A stretch of 64,000 bases of DNA from Priestia megaterium. GTDB taxonomy: Bacteria > Bacillota > Bacilli > Bacillales > Bacillaceae_H. The DNA lies in contig NZ_CP023317.1 of the NCBI RefSeq assembly GCF_009497655.1, positions 4,369,501-4,433,500 on the forward strand, in the 5' to 3' direction. The notes under the pieces were generated by a model. The model did no database searches, was not told the origin of the DNA, and worked only from the letters and a program-made list of their open reading frames with translations. Positions 8,989-18,694 of the stretch are shown here, one piece after another; the stretch's first letter is position 1; each line of letters begins with the position of its first letter. The translations under genes were made by a program, and so were the position numbers.

Positions 8989-9136
8989 CGTTTCTTCCTC
9001 CCTGCCTACACTTACTTATCCTTTTATTAGCATTGCCCAAAAAAGATGTTTTTACATAAGAGAAAGGATTTTTTTTCTTTTCATCGAATACTCTATTTTG
9101 TTATAAAAAGGAGGTCTATCTATTCGCCATCTTAAC

Positions 9137-10039
9137 ATGAAGTCTGTATCTGTTTTGGCTGCAAGTATCCTTTTGTTACTGTGCTCTTCCTCATTTGAGC
9201 GCCCAAATGTACCGGTGCATCAACCCATTGTTGTAACAGCTGACTCTCTTCATGTACGCAGCGGTCCAGGACGTTCATTTTCAATTACAAATAAATTGAC
9301 GAAGAATACAAGACTATCCGTTTCAGACCGTCAAGGAGATTGGTATTATGTAGAAAGCTCGGGTATTCAAGGCTGGGTGTTTAAAAAATTCACGAAAACC
9401 GTAGCGCTCCGCAGCGTTCAGCCTAGCATGCAAGTAGCGCAGCGCCAGCCTGTTTATACGCTGAGTAAAAGCTTGCAGCACCTAAAGGGCAAAACCATTA
9501 TTATTGATGCAGGCCATGGAGGAAAAGACAAAGGAGCCATCGGCACACAGGGCACATATGAAAAAGATCTCACTCTCCGAACAGCGCTGATTTTACAAAA
9601 CAAACTTCAAAAAGAAGGCGCACACGTCATTTTAACCCGCACCCGTGATGAGTACGTTCTGCTTTCACAGCGCACGCTGCAATCGACTAAAGCAGATGCT
9701 TTTATAAGCGTTCACTACAACAGTACGAACAGCTCACAGCTAACTGGCCTTATGACGTATTATTATCATCAGCATCAGGACAGTCCACTCACACATTCTA
9801 TTCATCAGTCACTCATTGAACATGCAAAATTGAAAGACAAAGGAGAACGATTTGGAAACTATTATGTTCTTCGCGAAAATACACGTCCGAGTACATTAAT
9901 TGAACTGGGCTTTTTAAGCAACGAACGGGAAGAAACGTATATTAATTCCATCAGTTATCAGCAAATGATTACATCCGCTATCGCTGAAGGATTAAATCAC
10001 TACTTTCAAAACAAAGAAAAAACGCAGACTCATCTGTGA
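9137..10039 (+). CDS. N-acetylmuramoyl-L-alanine amidase with SH3 domain (YrvJ-like)
   Basis: Secreted peptidoglycan hydrolase that cleaves the MurNAc-L-Ala bond. A hydrophobic N-terminus (residues 1-22) looks like a signal peptide. Residues 32-90 form a bacterial SH3 domain ([13 protein letters not shown], then GWVFKKF). Residues 115-295 are an Amidase_3 domain with its zinc ligands visible: His in [13 protein letters not shown], Glu in YEKDLTL, His in ISVHYNS, and the catalytic Glu in [15 protein letters not shown] 9137 is the first standard start, but the only good ribosome site (AGGAGG, 9109-9114) is 22 bases away; an in-frame ATT at 9122 has ideal spacing. It is monocistronic and its end overlaps dtd tail to tail. 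Confidence 0.9.
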   Translation: MKSVSVLAASILLLLCSSSFERPNVPVHQPIVVTADSLHVRSGPGRSFSITNKLTKNTRLSVSDRQGDWYYVESSGIQGWVFKKFTKTVALRSVQPSMQVAQRQPVYTLSKSLQHLKGKTIIIDAGHGGKDKGAIGTQGTYEKDLTLRTALILQNKLQKEGAHVILTRTRDEYVLLSQRTLQSTKADAFISVHYNSTNSSQLTGLMTYYYHQHQDSPLTHSIHQSLIEHAKLKDKGERFGNYYVLRENTRPSTLIELGFLSNEREETYINSISYQQMITSAIAEGLNHYFQNKEKTQTHL

Positions 10040-10052
10040 GCCTGCGTTTTTT
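10017..10052. terminator. Bidirectional terminator between the amidase gene and dtd
   Basis: AAAAACGCAG and CTGCGTTTTT pair around a 14-base loop. Both the amidase stop (10037-10039) and the dtd stop (10030-10032) fall inside the hairpin, so the two coding regions overlap by ten bases within the terminator. Confidence 0.88.
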
Positions 10053-10491
10053 CTTTGCTTTCTACAATAAGTGTGACCGGTCCGTCATTCGTAAATGATA
10101 CGTCCATCATTTCGCCAAATGCGCCGGTTTCTACTCGAATATTTTTTCCTGATAATACTTTATTAAAATAGTTGTAAATCGTTACAGCATGATCTGGCCT
10201 AGCAGCTTCCATAAAGTTTGGTCTTCTGCCTTTTCGGCAATCTCCGTAAAGCGTAAATTGAGATACCGATAAAATTTCTCCTTCTACATCTAGAAGCGAC
10301 AAATTCATTTTGCCAGACTCATCTTCAAACACTCGCAAATTTACAATTTTGTCTGCTACATACTCTGCATCGGCTTCAGTATCCTCGTGGGTAATACCGA
10401 CTAAAAGCATATATCCGTGCTCAATCTCGCCGACCGTCTCCCCTGCAACAGTTACTTTTGCATTCTTTGCTCTTTGTACGACTACTCTCAT
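10030..10491 (-). CDS. dtd: D-aminoacyl-tRNA deacylase
   Basis: Proofreading enzyme that removes D-amino acids (and glycine) wrongly attached to tRNA. The 153-residue protein has both signature motifs of the homodimeric family: SQFTLYGD at about 79-86, and [11 protein letters not shown] near the C-terminus, which supplies the Gly-Pro dipeptide that enforces chirality. The start is ATG 10491 with AAGAAAGG upstream. It follows relA by 15 bases and is surely cotranscribed with it, as in B. subtilis. Confidence 0.96.
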   Translation of the reverse strand: MRVVVQRAKNAKVTVAGETVGEIEHGYMLLVGITHEDTEADAEYVADKIVNLRVFEDESGKMNLSLLDVEGEILSVSQFTLYGDCRKGRRPNFMEAARPDHAVTIYNYFNKVLSGKNIRVETGAFGEMMDVSFTNDGPVTLIVESKEKTQAHR

Positions 10492-10506
10492 GTATAACGA
10501 CCTTTC

Positions 10507-12705
10507 TTAATGCATAATTCGGCGAACTGAATAAATGTCTCGAAGCTGCTTAATGCGCTCGACCACTTTATGAAGATGACTGATGTTATGAATAGAAATT
10601 GACATATGAATCGTAGCCATTTTGTTTCGGTCCGATTTTCCTGAAACGGCTGAAATATTCGTTTTAGTCTCGTTTACAACCTGCAGAACTTCATTTAGTA
10701 AGCCTCGACGGTCGTAGCCCGAAATTTCAATTTCCACATTAAACTCTTTGCCCTCTTTAATATGTGTTTCCCACTCTACAGGAATAAGACGGCTTTCAGC
10801 ATCATCTGTGTGAACGTTTAAACAATCTGCTCTATGAACAGATACTCCCCGCCCCTTTGTAATAAAACCAACAATCTCATCTCCGGGAACTGGATTACAG
10901 CATTTAGACAAGCGAATCAGCATGTTCTCTACACCCGGTACGATAACACCGGAATCTTTTCGTTTATGCTGGCGAACACGTTTAGCCGCAGTGTCGCGTG
11001 CAATGTCATCAATTTGGATCTCTTGTTCTTGATCGCGCTGCTTTCTCCACTTCTCGGTTAAACGATTAGCTACTTGAGCCGCAGTTAATCCGTTATATCC
11101 AATAGCTGCATACATATCATCTTCATTTGAGAAATTAAACTTCTCCGCTACTCGTTTGATATTATCAGCTGTTAATACTTCTTTTAAGTCAAACTCCATT
11201 TGACGAATTTCTTTTTCAACCAGCTCTTTGCCTTTTTCAATATTTTCATCGCGGCTTTGCTTTTTAAAGAATTGGCGAATTTTATTTTTGGCTTGAGACG
11301 TTTGAGCAAGCTTTAACCAGTCCTTGCTTGGACCATATGAATGCTTAGACGTCAAAATTTCGATAATGTCCCCCGTTTTCAAACGGTAATCAAGCGTAAC
11401 CATCTTGCCGTTGACTTTTGCTCCAATGGTTTTATTTCCGATTTCAGAATGAATACGATAGGAAAAATCAATTGGAACAGAACCCGAAGGAAGCTCAATG
11501 ACGTCGCCTTTTGGCGTAAAAATATAAACCATGTCAGAAAACAAATCAACTTTTAGAGATTCCATAAACTCTTCTGCATCGTTTGCATCATTTTGAAATT
11601 CTAAAATTTCTCTAAACCACGTTAACTTTTCTTCAAATGAAGCATGCTCAGCTGTTTTTCCCTCTTTGTAAGCCCAGTGAGCAGCAATTCCATACTCAGC
11701 AATTTGGTGCATGTCAAATGTTCGAATTTGAACTTCTAACGGATCACCTTTTGGTCCGATAACCGTCGTATGAAGAGACTGGTACATATTTTGTTTTGGC
11801 ATCGCAATATAATCTTTGAAACGTCCTGGCATTGGTTTCCAGCACGTGTGAATAATCCCTAACACCGCATAGCAGTCTTTAATGCTATTTACAATAATGC
11901 GCACAGCTAGTAAATCGTAAATTTCATTAAACTGCTTGTTTTGCAGTGCCATTTTACGATAAATGGAATAAATATGTTTTGGACGTCCTGAAATTTCAAC
12001 TTTAATCGACACTTCATCTACTTGCTCACGAACTTCATCAATAACTTCAGCCAAATATTGCTCGCGTTCCGCACGCTTTTTCTTCATCAAATTGACAATG
12101 CGATAATATTGCTGAGGATTTAAGTAACGTAAAGCTGTATCTTCAAGCTCCCACTTAATTTTTGAAATACCAAGACGATGAGCAAGAGGAGCAAAAATTT
12201 CAAGCGTTTCATTTGAAATGCGTCGCTGCTTTTCCTGCGGTAAATGCTTCAGCGTACGCATGTTATGAAGACGATCCGCAAGTTTGATCAGTATGACTCG
12301 AATATCTTGAGCCATTGCCACAAACATCTTGCGGTGATTTTCAGCCTGCTGCTCTTCTTTAGACTTATATTTAATTTTTCCAAGTTTCGTTACGCCGTCT
12401 ACTAGCATTGCTACTTCTTCGTTAAAAGCTTTTTCTAAATCCTTTAGTGTTATCTCTGTATCTTCGACCACATCATGTAGAAATCCAGCTGCAATTGTTG
12501 CTGGATCCATATCTAGATCAACTAAAATTCCTGCGACTTGAATCGGGTGGATAATATATGGTTCACCCGACTTGCGATATTGTTCTTTGTGAGCTTCTTT
12601 TGCAAAATCATATGCTTTTTGTACAAAAGCCACGTCTTCTTCATTTAAATATCGCTTCGTATTGTCAATGACCTGTTCCGCTGTTAGGACTTGCTCATTT
12701 GCCAT
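10507..12705 (-). CDS. relA: Bifunctional (p)ppGpp synthetase/hydrolase RelA
   Basis: Stringent-response enzyme that makes and degrades (p)ppGpp on ribosomes with uncharged tRNA. Domains in order over 732 residues: HD hydrolase ([21 protein letters not shown]), synthetase ([33 protein letters not shown]), TGS (about 390-450), a zinc-finger/conserved Cys region ([12 protein letters not shown]) and a C-terminal ACT domain. The HD motif is intact, so hydrolase activity is expected. The start is ATG 12705 ([11 protein letters not shown]), with AAAGGTGA upstream; an in-frame TTG at 12723 has no ribosome site. It is first gene of relA-dtd, and apt lies upstream as in other Bacillus. Confidence 0.97.
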   Translation of the reverse strand: MANEQVLTAEQVIDNTKRYLNEEDVAFVQKAYDFAKEAHKEQYRKSGEPYIIHPIQVAGILVDLDMDPATIAAGFLHDVVEDTEITLKDLEKAFNEEVAMLVDGVTKLGKIKYKSKEEQQAENHRKMFVAMAQDIRVILIKLADRLHNMRTLKHLPQEKQRRISNETLEIFAPLAHRLGISKIKWELEDTALRYLNPQQYYRIVNLMKKKRAEREQYLAEVIDEVREQVDEVSIKVEISGRPKHIYSIYRKMALQNKQFNEIYDLLAVRIIVNSIKDCYAVLGIIHTCWKPMPGRFKDYIAMPKQNMYQSLHTTVIGPKGDPLEVQIRTFDMHQIAEYGIAAHWAYKEGKTAEHASFEEKLTWFREILEFQNDANDAEEFMESLKVDLFSDMVYIFTPKGDVIELPSGSVPIDFSYRIHSEIGNKTIGAKVNGKMVTLDYRLKTGDIIEILTSKHSYGPSKDWLKLAQTSQAKNKIRQFFKKQSRDENIEKGKELVEKEIRQMEFDLKEVLTADNIKRVAEKFNFSNEDDMYAAIGYNGLTAAQVANRLTEKWRKQRDQEQEIQIDDIARDTAAKRVRQHKRKDSGVIVPGVENMLIRLSKCCNPVPGDEIVGFITKGRGVSVHRADCLNVHTDDAESRLIPVEWETHIKEGKEFNVEIEISGYDRRGLLNEVLQVVNETKTNISAVSGKSDRNKMATIHMSISIHNISHLHKVVERIKQLRDIYSVRRIMH

Positions 12706-12842
12706 GAAATCACCTTTTATCAACTAGCATTTTTAATTCATATTGTAACTATTATCTTGAAAAAATCCAAGGATGTAAAGCCTTTGCGTCTAATTTATGA
12801 AATTTACATCATTTCCATTTTACGTATTCACGTTTTTTAACG

Positions 12843-12875
12843 AAAAAAGAGCACCTGTATCAGGTACTCTTTTTT
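12843..12875 (-). terminator. Terminator of apt
   Basis: AAAAAAGAG-ACCTG and CAGGT-CTCTTTTTT form a stem with a T6 run on the minus strand, directly after apt. It implies a separate promoter for relA in the 12706-12840 gap. Confidence 0.85.
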
Positions 12876-12890
12876 ATGTGATCGTTCTTC

Positions 12891-13403
12891 TTAATACGTC
12901 ATTAATGTGAATACATCGTAACCGTCTAGTTTGTCACGGCCGTCAAGGTAAGAAAGTTCAATTAAGAACGCAGCTCCAACAACAATTCCGCCTAATTCTT
13001 CAACAAGCTTAATTGTCGCTTCAATTGTACCGCCTGTTGCTAATAAATCATCTGTAATCAACACGCGCTGACCTGGCTTAATTGCATCTTTGTGAATCGT
13101 TAATACGTCTTTACCGTATTCTAAACCGTAATCTACTTTAATTACTTCACGCGGTAATTTTCCTTCTTTACGAACAGGTGCAAAGCCGATACCTAACGCA
13201 TAGGCTACTGGACAACCAACGATAAATCCGCGAGCTTCCGGTCCTACGATAATATCAACTTGTTTATCATTGGCATATTTTACAATCTCATCCGTTGCGG
13301 CACGGTATGCGTCACCGTTATCCATTAATGTTGAGATATCTTTAAATGTAATACCTGGTTTTGGCCAGTCAGGTACAATTGTAATATAATCTTTAAAATT
13401 CAT
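12891..13403 (-). CDS. apt: Adenine phosphoribosyltransferase
   Basis: Salvage enzyme that makes AMP from adenine and PRPP in the cytoplasm. The 170-residue length is normal for the family. The PRPP-binding loop is visible ([16 protein letters not shown], about residues 115-130), as are the N-terminal [13 protein letters not shown] and the hood sequence [14 protein letters not shown]. The start is ATG 13403, with GAGGAGG 11 bases upstream. It is 15 bases downstream of recJ, so probably cotranscribed with it, and is followed by a terminator. Confidence 0.97.
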   Translation of the reverse strand: MNFKDYITIVPDWPKPGITFKDISTLMDNGDAYRAATDEIVKYANDKQVDIIVGPEARGFIVGCPVAYALGIGFAPVRKEGKLPREVIKVDYGLEYGKDVLTIHKDAIKPGQRVLITDDLLATGGTIEATIKLVEELGGIVVGAAFLIELSYLDGRDKLDGYDVFTLMTY

Positions 13404-13418
13404 TCTAATGTTGCCTCC

Positions 13419-15761
13419 TCATTCAATCGAACGCTTAAAAATATCTTGAAATTGATTTTTAAGCTGTACATATGACGTATAAATAAAGTTTTTTTCTATT
13501 TCAATCTGCTGCTGCTTTTGGCGATAAGTCGCAGATTCTATTAAATCACGTTTCGTAGAATTTTTCACTAACGAAATTAAGCCATTGTTTATTGTAACAA
13601 ATTCTAACTCAAAAAACACCTTTGCCATAAAATCAATCGTTTCTTTCGACCAGCCCTTATGAATTGCTAAATCTTCTTTGTAGCGTTTTAAATCAAAAGG
13701 ACCCTTTTTCGCTAAAAAGCCGTAGAACCATTTAAAGTGATCGCGAGTTGGGATTGTATCAAAATAATGGTCTTCTTCCGTTAAGAAAATAGCGTATATC
13801 CTAGAAGGAATACCTTGGACAAACAAAGCTTCAAGCCACTTCTGTGATGGAGGCAAATCTAATAAAACGATCTGTTCTCCTGCAAACATGCATGCTTTTG
13901 CCTGTTCTTCATTTTGAATAAGAACAACATGTTCCATCGGCAGCATCGACTTGTATTTATCAATTGTTGAATCGTGAAAAGCAACAACTTTCATTTGATC
14001 TGTGAATACCTGTTCAAAGAAACGTTTGACATCAACCGCGCTGCGATAATCAAACATCTGCCACTCATCTACAGAGATATCTTCTACCATCAGCTGCGGT
14101 TTGCGCATATTGTTCCACTCATTAATGGATAGTTCACCTACTAATGATACCTTAGCTATAGGAGATACTTCATCTAATATATAGCCTAACCCAAATCCTA
14201 CTGCATCAACCGATACACCGCTGTCTTCAAATACGAGTTTTAAATGATTTTTATTCGCACCAATTTTCCGCATAGATGTTGTATGAACATCTTTAATGAG
14301 AACTTTTGGCTTCGGATTATGCATACCAAATGGAGCAAGCGCACTCATTTGTTCAATGTTTTCCAGGGTAATTTCCTCTGTTTTGCATACTGTATCAACT
14401 GATGTAATTGGAATAAAGTCCTGTTGAGTTAACACGTTGCTTGCTTGTTCATTAAGGCGTCTGCGCAGTTCTTCTACATCCTCGCTGTTTAACGTCATGC
14501 CGGCTGCCATTGGATGCCCTCCAAAATGCGGCAAAATGTCACGGCATTTAGATAAGTTCGCGAATAAGTCAAAGCCTTGGATACTTCTTGCTGAACCTTT
14601 AGCAATACGGTTTTCAGAGTCAACACTTAATACAATTGTTGGTCTGTAGAACTTTTCTACGAGCCTAGAAGCAACAATTCCAACAACGCCTGCATTCCAT
14701 CCTTCTCCCTCTACAATAAGAACGCTATTTTCATCCGGAGGATACATACTTTCAACAAATTCAACGGCTTCTTCCGTAATATCGTTTACGATTTGCTGCC
14801 TTTCCTTGTTTAACGCATCAATTTCTTTAGCTAAACCTTTTGCTTCTTCAGCATTTGTTGTCATAAGCAAATGAACAGCTGGATCAGCATCTTGAAGACG
14901 TCCTACTGCATTAATGCGAGGAGCCATGGCAAATCCAATTGTATCTTCAGTAATTTCTTCGCGTTTTACTCCACATACGCTCAGCAGCGCTTCAATTCCA
15001 GTACGCTTCGTGAGCTTGAGATAGTCAAGACCTTTGCGAGCAATTAAGCGGTTTTCGTCGACTAAAGGAACTAAGTCAGCAATCGTCCCAATCACTGCTA
15101 GTTCTAACAAATGTTCCGGAAGCTCCCCTAACAGCGCATGAGCAAGTTTAAAAGCAACTCCTACACCTGCCAGTTCTTTAAATGGATATGTACTGCCCGG
15201 CAGCTTTGGATGAATAATTGCATAGGCATCGGGTAAAACCGGACCCGGCTCGTGGTGATCAGTAATAATTAAATCAAAATCTAATTCACGTGCATACGCC
15301 GTTTCTTCGACTGCCGAAATACCTGTGTCTACCGTAATCACCAGCTGATAGCCGCCTGCGTTTATTTTATCAAATGCTGCCTTATTCGGCCCATAACCTT
15401 CTGTAAAGCGATTAGGAATATAAAAATCAGTATCAGCGCCGAGCTGCTGTAAAGCAGATAACATAACTGAAGTACTGCTGACGCCGTCCGCATCGTAATC
15501 TCCATAGATCATAATTTTTTCATTATGATCAATTGCTTGCTGAATACGAGCTACTGCTTTGTCCATATCGTGCAATAAAAACGGATCGTGGAACGTTTGT
15601 GCATCAACGTGTAAAAACTCACGTGCCGCTTCTACTGTTGTCATGCCTCTATTAAGTAATAACGAAGCTACTAGAGGTGTAATATTGAGGTTTTCTACAA
15701 ATTCATTAACAAGTTGTTCATCACATTCTTGAACATTCCAACGTTTTTTTGACTGTAACAT
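13419..15761 (-). CDS. recJ: Single-strand-specific 5'-3' exonuclease RecJ
   Basis: Processive exonuclease for recombination and mismatch or base excision repair. The 780-residue protein has DHH-family motifs: IMIYGDYDADGVSS (motif I), VITVDTGISAVEE (motif II) and LIITDHHEPG (the DHH motif), then a DHHA1 domain with FGGHPMAAGMT. The C-terminal extension of about 220 residues is typical of Firmicute RecJ (formerly YrvE). The start is ATG 15761 with AAGGGGTGA upstream. It is the first gene of recJ-apt, separated from secDF by a terminator. Confidence 0.96.
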   Translation of the reverse strand: MLQSKKRWNVQECDEQLVNEFVENLNITPLVASLLLNRGMTTVEAAREFLHVDAQTFHDPFLLHDMDKAVARIQQAIDHNEKIMIYGDYDADGVSSTSVMLSALQQLGADTDFYIPNRFTEGYGPNKAAFDKINAGGYQLVITVDTGISAVEETAYARELDFDLIITDHHEPGPVLPDAYAIIHPKLPGSTYPFKELAGVGVAFKLAHALLGELPEHLLELAVIGTIADLVPLVDENRLIARKGLDYLKLTKRTGIEALLSVCGVKREEITEDTIGFAMAPRINAVGRLQDADPAVHLLMTTNAEEAKGLAKEIDALNKERQQIVNDITEEAVEFVESMYPPDENSVLIVEGEGWNAGVVGIVASRLVEKFYRPTIVLSVDSENRIAKGSARSIQGFDLFANLSKCRDILPHFGGHPMAAGMTLNSEDVEELRRRLNEQASNVLTQQDFIPITSVDTVCKTEEITLENIEQMSALAPFGMHNPKPKVLIKDVHTTSMRKIGANKNHLKLVFEDSGVSVDAVGFGLGYILDEVSPIAKVSLVGELSINEWNNMRKPQLMVEDISVDEWQMFDYRSAVDVKRFFEQVFTDQMKVVAFHDSTIDKYKSMLPMEHVVLIQNEEQAKACMFAGEQIVLLDLPPSQKWLEALFVQGIPSRIYAIFLTEEDHYFDTIPTRDHFKWFYGFLAKKGPFDLKRYKEDLAIHKGWSKETIDFMAKVFFELEFVTINNGLISLVKNSTKRDLIESATYRQKQQQIEIEKNFIYTSYVQLKNQFQDIFKRSIE

Positions 15762-15865
15762 GTCTCTTCACCCCTTAACCCACATTATTATACTAGAGTG
15801 GATGAAATGGAGCAACGAAAGAAAATAAGCATATTTTTCTGACAGTGCGCCTTAAATTTTCACGT

Positions 15866-15897
15866 ACAAAAAAACGTGCGAACACTTCGCACGTTTT
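15866..15897 (-). terminator. Terminator of secDF
   Basis: Perfect arms AACGTGCG and CGCACGTT around a seven-base loop, with a T7 run on the minus strand, immediately after the secDF stop. Confidence 0.92.
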
Positions 15898-15901
15898 TGA
15901 A

Positions 15902-18139
15902 TTACTTGCTTTCTACTTCTTTTTGTTCCTCACGCTTCAACTGTTTACCTTTCCACACAAGCCATAGCTGCGCAGCAATAAACACAGATGAATATGCACC
16001 AAGAATTAAACCTACTAACAGGGCAATTGAGAAGTTTTGAATGGACTCACTTCCGAATACAAGAAGTGCTACAACTGCAATCACAACTGTTAACACGGTA
16101 TTCATCGAACGAGTAAACGTTTCGCGTAAACTTAGATTTACGATAAATGCCAAATCGTCAAACGTTTTGGATTTGAATTTCTGCATATTTTCACGAATGC
16201 GGTCAAACGTAACGATTGTATCGTTAATTGAGTAACCAACAATCGTCAAGACAGCGGCGATAAACGTTAAATCTACTTCTAACTTTGTTAAGCTAAAGAC
16301 CGTAACGATAAAGAACGCATCATGCAGCAGAGCAAGCACGGCTGCAAGCGCCATGTAAAACTCGAATCGAATCGTTACATAGATGATAATTCCAATTGAA
16401 GCAATCACGATCGCCATCATTGCATTTTTCGCCAGTTCTTTTCCAACTGTCGGCGAAACGGTGCTTACGTTTGGTTCAGAACCGTATTTGTCTTTAAAGT
16501 GGTCTTTTAAATTGGCAATTTCTTTTTTATTCAAGACCCCAACTACACGTACGACACCCGTATCATTACTTTTTCCTGTAATAACTATGTCATCCGTTTT
16601 GATATCAAGAGACTTCATTTCACGCTGTATCTCAGCCTGCGTAACGGTATGATTTGCGGGAATCTCTATGCGAGTTCCGCTCGTAAAGTCAATACCGAGG
16701 TTCAGCCTAAACACAGCAACCGAGATAATACCGATAATCACGAGCACGCTTGAGAATGTGAAGAACGCTTTACGGTATTTAACAAAGTCAATTTTATCCC
16801 ACGCTGTAGGTAAAACGGTTGTGCCGTCATCTTTGCTTAAATCGTGAATTTGCTCTTTCTTCACGCCAAAGTAGCCTGGTTTTTTATCAAACCAGCGGCT
16901 GTTTACTAAAAGGCTCATTAATAAACGCGTACCGTATACGGCCGTAATAAAACTTAGCACAATCCCAATCATTAATGTTGTTGCAAATCCCTTTACTGAA
17001 CTTTGACCATAAAAGAACAGTACAAGAGCCGCTAACATTGTTGTAATATTGGCATCAAAAATGGTCGCAAGTGAGCGACGATTTCCTGCCCGGTAAGCCG
17101 ATATAACAGACCTTCCTGTTTTCAGTTCATCTTTAATCCGCTCGTAGGTAATAATATTCGCATCTACTGCCATACCTACGCCGAGAATAAGAGCCGCAAT
17201 CCCTGGAAGCGTCATAACCACGTGCATCCAGTCAAATACAACTAAGTTTAAGTAGATATAAAAACTGAGTGTAATAATGGCAATAAGCCCCGGTAAACGG
17301 TAGAAAAACAGCATGTAAAGGAAGATAATTCCGATGCCGATAATACCCGCTAATATAGTCGTATGAAGAGCTTCTTCTCCAAACTGAGCTCCAACGGATG
17401 TAGAGTATAGCTCATCTAATTTAACTGGCAGCGACCCGGCATTTAACAATTCCGCCAGCTGCGTTGCACTTTTCACTGTGAAGTTTCCACCTGAAATTTC
17501 AACATCTGGCTGTGTTAACACGCTGCTAACAGAAGCTGCAGACAGGTACTTCGGATTTTGTTTTGCTGATTCTTTTTGGTACGAGTCTTTTCCTTCTTCA
17601 TAATCCAGCCAAATGACAATTAAATTGTTAGGTGCTGGTTTTTGAGAAAGCTCTCGCGTAATCTTTTCAAATTTTTTCGCATTTTTTAACTTTAGTGAGA
17701 CGCTAGGCTGATTGCTTTGGTCAAACGATTGCTTTGCTCCGCCTTGCGCTAAGTCTGTACCATCCATCAGCACCTTATCGTTCACGTCACGGAACGTTAA
17801 GTTTGCTTGAGTTGATAACAGATCCCTGGCCTGCTTTTGATTCGTGACACCAGCTAGCTGAACACGGATGCGGTCGTTTCCTTCAATTTGAATGCTGGGC
17901 TCACTAACTCCCAGTACATCGACACGTTGACGCAGCGCTTCAACCGTGCTGTTAAGTGCCTTTTTGTCAATGACATCGCCTTTTTTAGCTGGACTGACTT
18001 TATATAAAATTTCAAATCCACCTTGAAGGTCGAGGCCAAGTTTAATATCTTTTGTAATTCCAGTCATCGTTGTTCCGATTGTACTAAACACAAGCAGTAC
18101 TAAGAGGAAAAAGGCAACGATACGTCCTCTTTTAACCAT
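15902..18139 (-). CDS. secDF: Fused protein translocase subunit SecDF
   Basis: Proton-driven accessory factor that helps pull secreted proteins through SecYEG. SecD and SecF are a single 745-residue protein, as in B. subtilis. The SecD half starts with a transmembrane helix and LGLDLQGGFEI, has a large extracytoplasmic domain, then the motif GMAVDANIITYERI. The SecF half starts near residue 450, with LGIDFTSGTRIEI, and has the equivalent GYSINDTIVTFDRIRE. About 12 membrane helices are expected. The start is ATG 18139, with GGAGG 11 bases upstream. It is a single-gene unit; comN lies upstream on the same strand with a gap of about 137 bases. Confidence 0.97.
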   Translation of the reverse strand: MVKRGRIVAFFLLVLLVFSTIGTTMTGITKDIKLGLDLQGGFEILYKVSPAKKGDVIDKKALNSTVEALRQRVDVLGVSEPSIQIEGNDRIRVQLAGVTNQKQARDLLSTQANLTFRDVNDKVLMDGTDLAQGGAKQSFDQSNQPSVSLKLKNAKKFEKITRELSQKPAPNNLIVIWLDYEEGKDSYQKESAKQNPKYLSAASVSSVLTQPDVEISGGNFTVKSATQLAELLNAGSLPVKLDELYSTSVGAQFGEEALHTTILAGIIGIGIIFLYMLFFYRLPGLIAIITLSFYIYLNLVVFDWMHVVMTLPGIAALILGVGMAVDANIITYERIKDELKTGRSVISAYRAGNRRSLATIFDANITTMLAALVLFFYGQSSVKGFATTLMIGIVLSFITAVYGTRLLMSLLVNSRWFDKKPGYFGVKKEQIHDLSKDDGTTVLPTAWDKIDFVKYRKAFFTFSSVLVIIGIISVAVFRLNLGIDFTSGTRIEIPANHTVTQAEIQREMKSLDIKTDDIVITGKSNDTGVVRVVGVLNKKEIANLKDHFKDKYGSEPNVSTVSPTVGKELAKNAMMAIVIASIGIIIYVTIRFEFYMALAAVLALLHDAFFIVTVFSLTKLEVDLTFIAAVLTIVGYSINDTIVTFDRIRENMQKFKSKTFDDLAFIVNLSLRETFTRSMNTVLTVVIAVVALLVFGSESIQNFSIALLVGLILGAYSSVFIAAQLWLVWKGKQLKREEQKEVESK

Positions 18140-18276
18140 CGACAGAAAATCCTCCTTCTTATGTAAAAAACATGAAATGATAACAATAGATAAATGACCA
18201 ATCTAATTATCATTCATAACCTAATGTCTGTCAAATAAAGACCTTATCAAATTTTAATACATGTATTTTACAAACT

Positions 18277-18570
18277 CTACTTTAATAATTCTTTCCAGTC
18301 TTCTCCATTATTAACACTTGAGAACATATCAGATTTATAAGATTCAATGGTTACATAGCTCATCACCTGCGTGATCTTAACAGATAAAATATCATTTACA
18401 ACTTGATGGAGAGATAGCTCCTTTTCTTTTTTCCATTTTTTCATTTCCAAATAACTCAATAAATCGTTCTCCGTTACTTCTTCATATCCGAGCATATGAA
18501 ATTCTTCCATTTTGCTGGATACGACAGGCTGTATAAGTTCTTTCGAAGCTGAAATAAATGGATGTGTCAT
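18277..18570 (-). CDS. comN: Post-transcriptional regulator ComN
   Basis: A 97-residue soluble protein of the Post_transc_reg family (B. subtilis ComN/YrzD), reported there to promote comE mRNA accumulation and to interact with DivIVA. The start is ATG 18570, with GGAGG seven bases upstream and the N-terminus MTHPFISASKELIQP; a longer frame starting at 18657 runs through the divergent spoVB leader and was rejected. The body is helical and acidic/basic mixed. Its position between secDF and spoVB matches comN in B. subtilis. Identification rests on position and length plus general sequence character. Confidence 0.8.
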   Translation of the reverse strand: MTHPFISASKELIQPVVSSKMEEFHMLGYEEVTENDLLSYLEMKKWKKEKELSLHQVVNDILSVKITQVMSYVTIESYKSDMFSSVNNGEDWKELLK

Positions 18571-18694
18571 ATTGATCCTCCTTTCCGTTTGACATTTTGC
18601 GTAAAATTTCTTTCTCGTATGAGGAATACTTGTCATGCTTGGACACCGACGGCGCATATATTCACTGTATAAACCTCAAGAAAGCAGTGAGTAT

